From positions 54,931 to 118,930 of the forward strand of contig NZ_CAKRNY010000004.1 in assembly GCF_934371575.1 (NCBI RefSeq): a stretch of 64,000 bases of DNA. Direction: 5' to 3'. The notes below the pieces were generated by a model that was not told the origin of the DNA, made no database searches, and saw only the letters and a program-made list of their open reading frames with translations. This stretch comes from an uncultured Blautia sp. Lineage in GTDB: Bacteria > Bacillota > Clostridia > Lachnospirales > Lachnospiraceae. Positions 1 to 8,002 of the stretch are shown piece by piece. A program made the translations under genes and the position numbers. The number at the start of each line of letters is the position of its first letter. Position 1 is the first letter of the stretch.

Positions 1-2195
1 CCATTCATAAGCCGGCTCTTCGCATCCTCTGTCTGCATATATTCCAGGAAATAATCCGCCAGATTTGCCGGATCCGGCAGGCTGTTCTTTTTGGCATATT
101 CCGGATAAGCCTCTACCACATCCTGTAAAAGCAGATCCTGTATCTGCTTTGTGGTAATCGTCACTGTCACACTATTTTTAATAATAGCCTCCGCTTCCTC
201 CCTGATCTGCTGCTGGATCTCGCTCTGGCTTAAAAAAGCAAGAATGCTCGCTGCATCAGTCTGTGTAATATTATTTGCCTTGGCGTACTCCTGATACTGG
301 TTTACCAGCTTCGCCGCCACAGCAATCACTTTTTCCGAAGATATATCCACTTTCACATTATTTTTTACCAGCTCCTGCAAATCCTTGCATAAACGTTCAT
401 TCATTTCTTTAGAAGTCAGATATTGCTGCAAAGCAGCCTGCATTTTATCCGGGTCTGACTCTGGTTTGTCCTTAATGCTCTCCTGATATCCTGCCAGAAC
501 ATCCTTTAACAGCGCACTGATTTTTTCCTCTGTAAAATCAAATTTCACAGATTGCAAAGCCTGGCTCATATCCGGCACCTGATCTTCCGGAAGACTTTTC
601 AGAATCTCCTCCGGATCGACCACATCAGAAAGATCCAGATTCAGATCATCCATTTTGATCAGCCCGGACAGATCAGGCACAGCGCTTTCATCCAGATTGA
701 TATTCCCTGCCATCCCTGACAGATCAGGCATATCCACATTCATGCCCGAAGAAAATCCCGAAAGACTGGAAAGATCCATATTATAACCGCTAAGGTCCAC
801 CTTAAAAGCTTCCTGCAGGGCATCTGCATTAATGGAAAACAAAGATTCCATGTCGAACCTGCTGTCCTCATTATCCTCTTTTCCAAACTCTTCCCCTGTA
901 AATACATTGGTCTTCTCATCTGCAAGCTGCTGTTTTACAATTTCACTGGAAGCTGCCTTCTGGATCACATGTCTGGTCAGCTCCGGGGGATAACAGATTC
1001 CAGCAGTCAGCATGGAAGCCGTCGCACCCTCTGCTGGCTGGACAATTCCCACAATGGTAAGGTCTTCTCCGTTTTTTACCAGCTTTTTCATATAAGAACT
1101 ATTATCCGATTTATCCTTCCATACCTTATATTCCTTATCATATTCATAATAATCCGTACTGCTCACCAGCTTAAACTTCGTTCCCAAAATCTCGTCATAC
1201 TCATAAGTACCAATATCTTCCGGCATCTTTACAGCCTCTTCTGCCATAAATGCCTGCACCATTTCATCCAATTCCTTACTGTCCCGAAGTCCCAGCGTAT
1301 ACTGAAGAAAATCACTGATATCACCGCCTGAAGTAAGCACCAGCACACATTCTTTATAGTTTTTTGGCCATCTTCCAGCCTTTACCTCGTACTGCTCTTT
1401 ATAGAGATTTTCGTTTTCCGGCATTTCATAAAAAACATCCGTGCTCATGGTAGCGGACATAATACTGTTGGAAGAGCCGGATCCAAGCCCCATAGCTGAA
1501 AAAGATTTGTCCGGATTTACCTGACGGATATTGTTCCCGTCTTCCCGAAAAATCTGCGGGGAAACCGAATAGGTGTATTCCACTGAATTAGCATACTGGG
1601 AAACACCGCTTTCGTCGCTGTCCAGATAGGTTTTCAGAGACTCCAGATCGTTCGAGTTCATTTTGGAAAACATATTGGTCACCATCTGGGCTACCCCTAC
1701 TTCTCCATCCTTCTTTTCACCTTGTGCAGCGGCAGCTCCTACCATCATGGAAGTAAGGTCCATTCCTGTGCTCTGAATCTGCAGCGGATATTCCGAAAGC
1801 GTCTCCTCTTCCATATCTGTAATATATTTATCCACTCCATTTGAGATAGAAAGAATCAGAGCAATTCCGATAATACCGATAGAACCTGCAAAAGAGGTCA
1901 GAAGCGTTCTGGCTTTCTTAGTCTTTAAATTCTGAAAACTAAGGGAAAGAGCGGTAAAAAAGGACATGGAGGATTTTCCCATATTCTTATGGACCGGAGG
2001 CGCCATTTTTTCACTGTCGATTTCAAATGGATCGGTATCTGAAAGGATTCTTCCATCCTTCACGGTCACGATCCTGGTAGCATAAAGCTGTGCCAGCTCC
2101 GGGTTATGAGTGACCATTACCACCAGCCGCTCCTTTGCAACCTCTTTCAGAAGATCCATAACCTGGACACTGGTGTCTGAATCCAGTGCCCCTGT
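1..2195 (-). pseudogene. ABC exporter, C-terminal part (end of ATPase plus FtsX-type permease), split by prophage
   Basis: The minus-strand frame is open from 2195 to the window edge. It begins at the PTGALDSD part of Walker B/D-loop, continues through the H-switch (VMVTHNPEL) and then into a permease: a hydrophobic segment LLTSFAGSIGIIGIALIL, followed by a long extracytoplasmic region with many D/S-rich stretches, as in MacB/FtsX-type exporters. The ATPase N-terminus is at 53088-53591 on the far side of the prophage. An in-frame stop (TAA) from phage DNA lies just upstream, so this half has no native start. The C-terminal permease helices lie beyond the window. The family exports peptides, antimicrobials or lipids; the substrate is unknown. 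The gene is inactive while the prophage is present and would be restored by exact excision. Confidence 0.9.
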
Positions 2196-2215
2196 AGGTG
2201 CTGTTTAATTAGTAC
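2191..2215. other. attL, left prophage junction
   Basis: Host sequence ending in CCTGT (2191-2195) passes into phage sequence whose arm TAATTAGTAC (2206-2215) is the exact reverse complement of the arm GTACTAATTA at 53066-53075. CCTGT recurs at 53083-53087. In the rebuilt attP the arms are 22 nt apart and the symmetry centre falls between G and T, which matches the central crossover dinucleotide used by large serine integrases. Confidence 0.88.
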
Positions 2216-2224
2216 AGAATATAA

Positions 2225-2257
2225 AAAAGCCCGGAAATATTGCATTTCTGGGCTTTT
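2225..2257. terminator. Bidirectional intrinsic terminator at the left prophage end
   Basis: The arms AAAAGCCCGGAAAT and ATTTCTGGGCTTTT pair except for one G-T position around a 5-nt loop. There are A-runs and T-runs on both sides. It would stop transcription leaving the phage leftward and any readthrough entering it. Confidence 0.8.
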
Positions 2258-2285
2258 CTGATTTTATTTCATGTCTTGTTTAATG

Positions 2286-2549
2286 TCAAAATACATGTGA
2301 GTTAAAGCAAGCAGGCAGACATTGGCGAATTTCTTGCTCTCTTGTGCACTCCCTGCATATCATTCCTCTTTCTGAAATTTCGTTAGGACTAATTATTGTT
2401 TTTCTCTTGCAAATCAAGCATGTAATCTCTTCCCCACCTTTTATATTATGTGGGAAAGCCCATGTGGATGACGCATTTGCTATTTGACGGGATAGTTCCG
2501 AGGCATTAATTTCGCATGCCAGTTCTTTGAGCTCTGTCAAATTACTCAT
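2286..2549 (-). CDS. Small zinc-ribbon protein, unknown function
   Basis: An 87-residue protein starting MSNLTELKEL. A GTG lies 12 nt upstream in frame, but it falls inside the Shine-Dalgarno AGAGGTGAT, so the ATG at 2549 is the better start. The second half has two CxxC pairs (CLIC and CREC) about 24 residues apart, a typical four-cysteine zinc site. It is the gene nearest attL and stands alone, followed by the bidirectional terminator. I do not recognise the family. A small DNA- or protein-binding accessory protein is possible. Confidence 0.6.
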   Translation of the reverse strand: MSNLTELKELACEINASELSRQIANASSTWAFPHNIKGGEEITCLICKRKTIISPNEISERGMICRECTREQEIRQCLPACFNSHVF

Positions 2550-2699
2550 TTCTTCGATCACCTCTGAATATGTTTTGGTTACTCTATTTCTTACCTGTAT
2601 TAATTATATCTGACATGAAATCACTTTGCAATTAAATTTCATTTCAAAAAGAATCAGAAAATATTCTGAAATCAGTCACTTTGAAAGAGTTTCTTCTAA

Positions 2700-3022
2700 C
2701 AGTATCGCGCGCGTGCGCGCGAGGCCGCCTGTACCCGTCTACGCGTGAATGAAATCCATAAAATTTCACAAAAAACTAGCGGAATGGTGGGGTCACAGCG
2801 CCCGTTGTAGAGCGTGACGCGCGCACAGTACCTACGCGCGTATACGCATGCGCGGTCATATGCGTGCATATACGCATGTGTGCGGTCGCGCGATAAAAGC
2901 AACCCCTAAAGGGGTTGCGTCCTGGAGGCGCGCGGCGCGTGGCGCGTGTGCGTAGTCGCGTGCATGGCTGCGTTGTGTGTGCATGTAGTCGCGCGCGGCG
3001 ATGCTGCGCATATGTATGCGTG
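2700..3022. repeat. CpG-dense alternating purine-pyrimidine tract (Z-DNA-prone)
   Basis: This stretch is packed with CG, GC, GTGC and CATATG steps, unlike the AT-rich DNA around it. Strictly alternating runs include 2833-2854 and 2857-2884. It contains many small palindromes (ACGCGT, GCATGC, CATATG, GTATAC, GCGCGC). The Arg/Cys/Tyr-rich short ORFs across it look like by-products of composition. A terminator hairpin interrupts it at 2899-2918. No gene can be supported here. Confidence 0.7.
2895..2918 (-). terminator. Intrinsic terminator, minus strand
   Basis: A perfect 8-bp stem (GCAACCCC and GGGGTTGC) with a 4-nt loop is followed on the minus strand by TTTTATCG. No minus-strand gene ends just upstream, so it would terminate a transcript crossing the 63-bp repeats. 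Confidence 0.65.
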
Positions 3023-3038
3023 ATTAATTGGCCTCGGC

Positions 3039-3240
3039 TGGCTGCTGATCGCGGGTGAGTCGTAACAGCTCCTGGATTAGTGCCGTGCTTCTGGCCGTGG
3101 TTGGCTACTGATCGCGGGTGAATCGTAACAGCTCCTGGATCAGTGCCGTGCTTCTGGCCGTGGTTGGCTACTGATCGCGGGCAAGTTGTAGCAGTTCCTG
3201 GATCAGTGTCGTGCTTTTGTCTGTGTATTGGCTGCTGATT
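3039..3240. repeat. 63-bp tandem repeat, three copies plus a partial fourth
   Basis: Units start at 3039, 3102 and 3165, with a partial unit at about 3226. Each begins TGGCTRCTGATCGCGGG and contains CAGCTCCTGGAT and GTGCCGTGCTTCTGGCC. The first two units differ at few positions and the third is more diverged. The units abut with no unique spacers, so this is not CRISPR. DNA from 3250 to 3550 holds no gene that I can support, only a CCCCC/GGGGG hairpin at 3500-3517. Confidence 0.85.
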
Positions 3241-3551
3241 GCCGATTAAACGTTTTTAATATCATTTTGCCCGCTAGGATTATATTATATTTTTGCTTGT
3301 CTATTTGCCGTATATACCAGGCTTTTAACCAATATTGCCTAAGCAAATCAGATTTCCGGCTTTATCCCGGATTTTCTTAAAACGCAATAGCTCAAAAGCT
3401 TTTAACCTTTCCCTTGGCTCTTTTTTGCATGGGTTGGCTGCGCTGTGTACCAGCAAAAAGCAACCGCAGAAATCATTTCGCAAACTTTTTTCAAAAATTT
3501 TCCCCCTTTAGGGGGAACCCTGGCTACCGGAAAAAAATTGCAAAAAAGGTG

Positions 3552-3581
3552 TTGACAAATGGTTTCGGCTGGAGCTATGAT
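3552..3581 (+). promoter_or_regulatory. Promoter of the plus-strand accessory operon
   Basis: TTGACA at 3552-3557 and TATGAT at 3576-3581 are separated by 18 nt. The start codon of the J-domain gene is 60 nt downstream, preceded by CGAGGAGGTC. It is a strong vegetative-type promoter, so the operon may be expressed in the lysogen. Confidence 0.75.
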
Positions 3582-3640
3582 ACAGCCATCGCAAGGGTAC
3601 TCACCCATCACAAGTAAAATGATTCGAGGAGGTCAACACC

Positions 3641-4141
3641 ATGACAAAATATTTTGAGAATTGCAAAACTGCTGAAGAACTTAAAAAGGCTTATAAGAAA
3701 ATGGCCGCTAAGCTTCATCCGGATAACAATCCGGCCAAAGACACCACTAAAGATTTCCAGGAAATGCAGGCAGAATTTCAGACAGCATTCGAAAAACTCA
3801 AAAATGTACACGTCAATAAAGACGGTGAGGAGTACGAAAAAGAAACAACTGAGACAGCCGGTGAGTTTATGGATTTAATAAACAAGCTTTTACATTTTCC
3901 GGGTATAGAAGTTGAGCTCTGCGGCTCATGGATCTGGGTTTCTGGCGAAACAAAAGCTGTCAAAGATGATCTGAAGGCTTTAGGTTTCAAATGGTCACGT
4001 AATAAGGCCGCGTGGTACTTCCATCGTGATCCATATCATAAACGCTCCAAAAAGAGTATGACGCTCGATGAAATCCGTAACATGTACGGTTCAAAAAAAT
4101 ACAAGGGCGCCGGTGCAGATCCGGAAGCACTTCCTGCATAA
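3641..4141 (+). CDS. J-domain (DnaJ-like) protein
   Basis: A 166-residue protein. Residues 1-60 form a short J-domain-like region with the signature HPD in AAKLHPDNNP, the motif by which J-proteins stimulate Hsp70/DnaK. There is no G/F linker and no zinc domain, so it is not housekeeping DnaJ. The C-terminal half has LKALGFKWSRNKAAWYF, a small GF-W-S-W motif recalled from DnaJ-like proteins of Firmicutes plasmids and conjugative elements. It is first in the operon, with ribosome site GGAGG. A role in recruiting host DnaK to a phage process, or blocking it, is an inference. Confidence 0.75.
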   Translation: MTKYFENCKTAEELKKAYKKMAAKLHPDNNPAKDTTKDFQEMQAEFQTAFEKLKNVHVNKDGEEYEKETTETAGEFMDLINKLLHFPGIEVELCGSWIWVSGETKAVKDDLKALGFKWSRNKAAWYFHRDPYHKRSKKSMTLDEIRNMYGSKKYKGAGADPEALPA

Positions 4142-4154
4142 TCCGCCTGATGAT

Positions 4155-4195
4155 GGCCGGGTGGTTACCGGCCGAAACGGTCCGTGTCGGACCGT
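4155..4195 (+). other. Two tandem hairpins between the first two operon genes
   Basis: GGCCGG pairs with CCGGCC (4155-4173), and ACGGTCC pairs with GGACCGT around GTGTC (4177-4195). There is no T-run, so these are not classic terminators. They could stabilise the mRNA or mark a processing site between the J-domain gene and its neighbour. Confidence 0.5.
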
Positions 4196-4230
4196 CGCGG
4201 AAAACCGTAAAAAGCAAGGAGGTTGACACC

Positions 4231-5457
4231 ATGACGAAATTTGAGATTGAATACAAAAACGGCCGCGGTAAATTTGCGGTTGATCTGGAGCAGTTGCTCC
4301 CATGCAGTACTGGTGATTTTAAAAGGCTCTTATCTTTTGTGAATCTTTCAAGTGATCCAGCAGGCAACGCCGACAAATTATTTTCTTTCATGGCCTGCCA
4401 GGTTGAAGATCTGAAAAAAGCCCGTGAAAAAGAAAATTCCTGCAGTTCATGCGGGAAAGAAAAAATTGCAAAAATTAACGCCGCACTCAAGAAATATATT
4501 TCCCATGCAGCGGCACTTTCAAAAGACTACGGTACACCGGAAATCACAGACGACGCCGCAAAAATCATTTTAAAGTCAGCAAAGGTTTACAGCCTTATCC
4601 GCGAAAATGGCGTGAACTGTGTGAAAGAATTTGACGGTTGGACTTTTGAAAAATCCGGTTTTACTTTTGATGTAAGAAAAGACGAAAACCGCCGCTATAT
4701 TATTATGTTGCACGGTACCGGTTTGAAATGTGCCATGGCGGACAAAAAGAGCCAGGTTCCGCTGGAAATCACGCCGGCGGTTATTGAGCTATTGAACGCC
4801 TCGGAAAATCAAGAGCGGATTTCTGAAGCCGAGAACCATTGTAAAAAATTGATGATTAAAGCCGGTTATATACAGCCGGAAAAATGCCAGGAAAAACAGG
4901 AGGAAAAAGACATGCAGGAAGAAAAGAAAAACGTAGTGGAGTATTCCATTACCGGCACTGGAAGCGTGCTGATGTTTGTTGTGATCGGCGAAAAAGAAAA
5001 TGGCCGCTTGGAAAAACAGCGCGTCACATTTGCACCGGATCATCCAGACTATAACGCGGTACTTTCCGCCGCTATTCGATACGGCTGTAAACGCCCAGAA
5101 AATATTTTGTCAACTGTCCCAGCTAAAGAAGAATCTGCTACAGTTCCTGAAGAAAAAAATGGTGCAGAGGAAAGCCGAAATCCAAAAGCGGCACGTGGAC
5201 CGGTACCGGAAAAGACATTTGTAGGCCAGTCTCTCCAGGGCAATGGCTGGAAAATATACTTTGATGGTGTAGCAAATAGAACAAGGGTTATCTTTTCCGT
5301 GGATCCTTCTAAAAAAGCAATTAAAGTTGTAGAAAATGCCGGTTTTTATTATTCCTCAAAAATGAATAGCTGGAACAAAAAGCTGACCTTTAAAGCCTAT
5401 CGCGCAGCTCAGGAGCTAGCAAAGGAATTGACTAAAGCATACGGCGACGCCGCCTAA
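4231..5457 (+). CDS. Conserved accessory protein of unknown function
   Basis: A 408-residue protein. The start at MTKFEIEYKNG follows AAGGAGGTTGACACC. It has an internal CSSCGKEK cysteine pair near residue 70, a charged lysine/glutamate-rich centre near 220, and a C-terminal segment around 340-400 with the motif AGFYYSSKMNSW. That motif resembles the GFKWSRNKAAW motif in the preceding J-domain protein, so the two may share a small C-terminal fold. There is no signal peptide or membrane segment. I do not recognise the rest. Operon position suggests it works with the J-domain protein. Confidence 0.6.
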   Translation: MTKFEIEYKNGRGKFAVDLEQLLPCSTGDFKRLLSFVNLSSDPAGNADKLFSFMACQVEDLKKAREKENSCSSCGKEKIAKINAALKKYISHAAALSKDYGTPEITDDAAKIILKSAKVYSLIRENGVNCVKEFDGWTFEKSGFTFDVRKDENRRYIIMLHGTGLKCAMADKKSQVPLEITPAVIELLNASENQERISEAENHCKKLMIKAGYIQPEKCQEKQEEKDMQEEKKNVVEYSITGTGSVLMFVVIGEKENGRLEKQRVTFAPDHPDYNAVLSAAIRYGCKRPENILSTVPAKEESATVPEEKNGAEESRNPKAARGPVPEKTFVGQSLQGNGWKIYFDGVANRTRVIFSVDPSKKAIKVVENAGFYYSSKMNSWNKKLTFKAYRAAQELAKELTKAYGDAA

Positions 5458-5486
5458 TCATTTTAAGCACTCAGGAGGTATAGACC

Positions 5487-5624
5487 ATGAAAGAAAGATT
5501 TGAGGAACTGGAAAAGATTTTAGAAGCAAACTGCAGAACGTATGAAAATGATTGTACCACTTGCCCGTATGTAAAGGAGTGTGAGGAATATTCCAAATTG
5601 GGCAGAGAGCTTGAAGAAGGTTGA
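5487..5624 (+). CDS. Small Cys-containing protein
   Basis: A 45-residue protein preceded by AGGAGGTATAGACC. It has an N-terminal amphipathic helix (FEELEKILEANC) and the pattern C-x7-C-x2-C-x5-C (CTTCPYVKEC), a plausible metal site. The function is unknown. Short proteins of this type are common in phage and ICE accessory operons. Confidence 0.55.
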   Translation: MKERFEELEKILEANCRTYENDCTTCPYVKECEEYSKLGRELEEG

Positions 5625-5715
5625 AAAATGCGGAGGTTTTTACCTCTGCTGCTGCAAGAACTTTTTGCACGATTTTGCTTTGCGTAGGCACATGAAAAAA
5701 GGAGGATTTTTTATA

Positions 5716-6189
5716 ATGGATATACAACAGGCATACCAGGACTTTTTCACGAGATACGGAGGACTTGCGGAAGAGGCAAACAAAACAATTTACTTGCATG
5801 TACGTCGGCCGGACATGTTAGATAAAGCCGAAGATATAGCATATTATGATGGATGTGCAGCGTCATACATAACACAATTTGAGACTTACATAGCAATTTT
5901 GAAATTATACCGTCAAGAGCTATGTAAGCAATATAACCAGCTTGCCACCGCTGCAACAGCGCCTGGCGTAAGGCTCGAACGTGAACGACGTTATTATGAG
6001 AAAAAAGTGCGCTATCGCATCACCTGGTATACACATTATATTGATTCTGGGAAAGATGTTGATAACGAATATAAGTTATTTAATGGTACCGAAAGGCACC
6101 TTGCAATAAAGGAATATAAAGAATATGTAAAGGCGCATCCCGGAATTATTGCAACTATGAATATCGAAAAATCAAAATGGGAGCGGTAG
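5716..6189 (+). CDS. Hypothetical operon protein
   Basis: A 157-residue soluble protein starting MDIQQAYQDFF. GGAGG lies 10 nt upstream. An in-frame ATG at 5692 has no ribosome site. It is rich in Tyr and Arg (YEKKVRYRITWYTHYID), mostly predicted helical, with no recognised motif. It sits between the 45-residue Cys protein and a small unknown in the same plus-strand transcript. Confidence 0.5.
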   Translation: MDIQQAYQDFFTRYGGLAEEANKTIYLHVRRPDMLDKAEDIAYYDGCAASYITQFETYIAILKLYRQELCKQYNQLATAATAPGVRLERERRYYEKKVRYRITWYTHYIDSGKDVDNEYKLFNGTERHLAIKEYKEYVKAHPGIIATMNIEKSKWER

Positions 6190-6208
6190 CAACGCCGCCA
6201 GATCATTT
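6189..6208 (+). repeat. Dispersed short repeat, copy 1
   Basis: AACGCCGCCAGATCATTT lies directly after the preceding stop codon. It matches copies at 7969-7989 and 10089-10109 with one C/G difference. A looser echo follows at 6216-6237, and another at 5446-5465 spans a gene end. Confidence 0.6.
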
Positions 6209-6256
6209 CGGTCAGTAACGCCGTGAAATCATTTTAATGGCTAGGAGGTAGACATA

Positions 6257-6460
6257 ATGAAAGCAACTATTAAATTCAAAGAATATGGAAAAATAAGGCA
6301 GAGAACAATTATTGTTGATGAGAATGAGCCTAATTATATTGTCAGAGAATTGGCCAAGCTTGACAATAGAGTCACTAAAAGCACGTATATAACTACAATA
6401 AAATGTGGCGGAAAGGAATATCAATGGTTTGGTGTTGCAATGGATGCTGGTATTTATTAA
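6257..6460 (+). CDS. Hypothetical small protein
   Basis: A 67-residue protein with AGGAGG eight bases before ATG. The sequence alternates beta-like segments (ATIKFKEYGK, RTIIVDE, TTIKCGGKEYQW), suggesting a small beta fold. No family is recognised. It follows a repeat-bearing intergenic gap in the accessory operon. Confidence 0.5.
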   Translation: MKATIKFKEYGKIRQRTIIVDENEPNYIVRELAKLDNRVTKSTYITTIKCGGKEYQWFGVAMDAGIY

Positions 6461-6625
6461 AGCTTTATATCGCATATGGTGAAATGATGGGGGTAAAAAG
6501 ACCTATACAGATTAGGGCCTGTATAGGTCTGGCAGATTGTATGGATAAAGTGACCATCTGCATTTATAATTATAATATTTATCCATACTTTCTGCAACTA
6601 TTTTAGCAGAAAGGATTATATAAAC

Positions 6626-6766
6626 ATGAAAGTAGAAAAGAAATTAACCTATAGCGAATGGCGCCAGATCCGCCGTAATGAATTAAAATATAACATCAGT
6701 CTGGGAGCTATGATTGTGCTTCCGCCAACGTTTATGATATTGCATTATATTTTAATTGGATATTGA
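6626..6766 (+). CDS. Small membrane protein
   Basis: A 46-residue protein preceded by AGAAAGGATT. It has a basic N-terminus (KVEKKLTYSEWRQIRRNE) and one C-terminal hydrophobic segment of about 22 residues (LGAMIVLPPTFMILHYILIG). This gives an N-in single-span protein. The function is unknown. One-span small proteins in lysogenic regions can act in membrane-level exclusion or toxicity, but nothing here shows that. Confidence 0.5.
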   Translation: MKVEKKLTYSEWRQIRRNELKYNISLGAMIVLPPTFMILHYILIGY

Positions 6767-6825
6767 TTTATTGGTGCTCACCCTGTATGATATTTGTATC
6801 AACAAATGCGAGGTGTGAAAGTAAA

Positions 6826-7029
6826 ATGAGAACTGAAGAAGGTAAAAAAAGGCAGGCCGAGTCTCACGCGCAATATGATAAAAACAATACTAAGCGTCTT
6901 CAATGTAAATTTAATTTAAAAACAGATGCGGATGTTTTGGCGAGACTGGATCAAGTCCCAAACAAACAAGGTTACATAAAGCAGTTGATCCGTGAGGATA
7001 TTGCCCGGAATCAGCATAGAAAAAAATAA
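6826..7029 (+). CDS. Ribbon-helix-helix-like protein
   Basis: A 67-residue protein; the start at MRTEEGKKRQ follows GAGGTGTG. The end LQCKFNLKTDADVLARL...YIKQLIREDI fits the Arc/MetJ-like layout of one beta strand followed by two helices, with a basic N-terminus. It is a likely DNA-binding regulator, perhaps autoregulating this operon. No toxin partner is evident beside it. Confidence 0.55.
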   Translation: MRTEEGKKRQAESHAQYDKNNTKRLQCKFNLKTDADVLARLDQVPNKQGYIKQLIREDIARNQHRKK

Positions 7030-7050
7030 AATAAGGTACATGGAGGTATA

Positions 7051-7311
7051 GTGTTGAAAAAAACAATAATAATAGATTTTCCTGATGATTTCATGCCGCC
7101 TGATAGGTTTATAGAGCCAACAGCATTGAACGGATGGCAATCCCCATGTGAAGACTGTGGCTGTCCGTTTTACCAATGGGATGATGAATACGCACTGGGG
7201 ACTTGTAAGTTTCCGCCGTCTTGTCACGGTTTCCCTGAATGTGACGATTATCCGGATGATTGTACCGGTTGTCCTAAATTGGGCGCTTGCCCTCTCAAGG
7301 AGTATTTTTAA
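7051..7311 (+). CDS. Cys-rich small protein
   Basis: About 86 residues. Start is GTG at 7051 or TTG at 7054; GGAGG lies 4 and 7 bases before them respectively. It has eight cysteines in tight pairs (CEDCGC, CTGCPKLGAC) among acidic residues, suggesting metal binding. It is the last gene of the plus-strand operon, ending about 20 bp before a terminator. The function is unknown. Confidence 0.55.
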   Translation: MLKKTIIIDFPDDFMPPDRFIEPTALNGWQSPCEDCGCPFYQWDDEYALGTCKFPPSCHGFPECDDYPDDCTGCPKLGACPLKEYF

Positions 7312-7331
7312 TTGTTTTTTGAGTTGGAAAA

Positions 7332-7367
7332 GGTAGCCGTTTCCCCTGGTGGCTACCTCTTCTTTTA
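7332..7367 (+). terminator. Terminator of the accessory operon
   Basis: GGTAGCC pairs with GGCTACC around a 12-nt loop and is followed by TCTTCTTTT. It closes the transcript that starts at 3552. Confidence 0.8.
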
Positions 7368-7529
7368 CCCCTCTTCTATTTTACATAATAGGATGTTGTG
7401 TTAAATACGTTTTAAGATTTTTCTTTCCTATATAAATCGGTAAAAAGTTGCATGTTTTTCTAGGCTCTATTTTACCATGCCTTAATATGTAAAATACGCG
7501 GTTTTATTGACTAATTCAAAAAAATTTCT

Positions 7530-7575
7530 AACTCATTAATAACTCGTTTTAACTCATTTTAACTCATTTTAACTA
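7530..7575. repeat. 10-bp tandem repeats (AACTCATTTT)
   Basis: AACTCATTAAT is followed by AACTCGTTTT and two exact AACTCATTTT units, then AACTATG. The surroundings are AT-rich. The array lies in the gap between two terminators (7368-7622), where I see no gene. It could be a binding array or a relic of a plasmid-like iteron set. Confidence 0.6.
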
Positions 7576-7622
7576 TGTATCTAACGCTCGCAGGTATATA
7601 GTTAAAATTGTTCAAAAAAGGA

Positions 7623-7666
7623 AGAGGGCGAACATGCAAGTATTTTTACATGTTCGCCCTCTTTTG
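7623..7666. terminator. Bidirectional terminator of the minus-strand late region
   Basis: The 14-bp stem AGAGGGCGAACATG and its complement has a 12-nt loop, TTTT on the plus side and TTTTTTG on the minus side. It lies 14 bp beyond the last minus-strand gene (7680) and likely ends the long late transcript. Confidence 0.85.
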
Positions 7667-7679
7667 CCTCATTCAATAT

Positions 7680-7952
7680 CTATTCGGTTTTTCTTCGCAT
7701 TCTTTTTGCTGTTGGTTCCGGGTGACCGAATACTTTTTCGTATTCGCTCACAATTCCATGATCGGTTTTAAATCGAATCAGAAACCAGCTGTTTCCGCGC
7801 GAATCAATATACACATCATAGATCCGTTTACCGCGTTCCACACTTCCAACATAAGTTGTTTCTAAATGTTCGCAGCCGTGTCCTGCGCGGTTTTCGTATG
7901 TATATGCTTTTGATAGTAATTTATTTAAGTCCCTCTGTATAACATTACTCAT
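7680..7952 (-). CDS. Hypothetical protein at the end of the late operon
   Basis: A 90-residue protein with GGAGG eight bases before ATG. It is basic, with SRGNSWFLIRFKTDHG in the centre and an Arg-rich tail (AKRMRRKTE). No family is recognised. It is the last gene before the terminator and separated from the recombinase gene by a dispersed repeat copy. Confidence 0.5.
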   Translation of the reverse strand: MSNVIQRDLNKLLSKAYTYENRAGHGCEHLETTYVGSVERGKRIYDVYIDSRGNSWFLIRFKTDHGIVSEYEKVFGHPEPTAKRMRRKTE

Positions 7953-7968
7953 ATATTACGCCTCCGCC

Positions 7969-7989
7969 GCAACGCGGCCAGATCATTTT
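7969..7989 (+). repeat. Dispersed short repeat, copy 2
   Basis: AACGCGGCCAGATCATTTT, identical to the copy at 10089-10109 and one base different from 6189-6208. It is intergenic here. Confidence 0.6.
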
Positions 7990-8002
7990 GAAAGTATCTT
8001 TT

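Larger units (their letters stand above)
2895..3285 (-). ncRNA. Candidate non-coding RNA spanning the 63-bp repeats
   Basis: Inferred only. Reading leftward, an AT-rich stretch with two overlapping TATAAT-like boxes (about 3281-3291) precedes the 63-bp repeats. Within repeats, CTGATC and GATCAG can pair around 24 nt. The tract ends at the terminator at 2895-2918. There is no convincing start codon or ribosome site. One minus frame stays open through the repeats, so a repeat protein is a weaker alternative. A -35 box is not clear. Confidence 0.25.

Noticed and set aside
2696..2902. Arg/Cys/Tyr-rich 68-codon ORF in the CpG tract
   Set aside because: Explained by base composition; it starts within a terminator stem region and has no ribosome site.
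3039..3240. 63-bp repeats as a CRISPR array
   Set aside because: The units abut with no unique spacers, are too long, and no cas genes are present.
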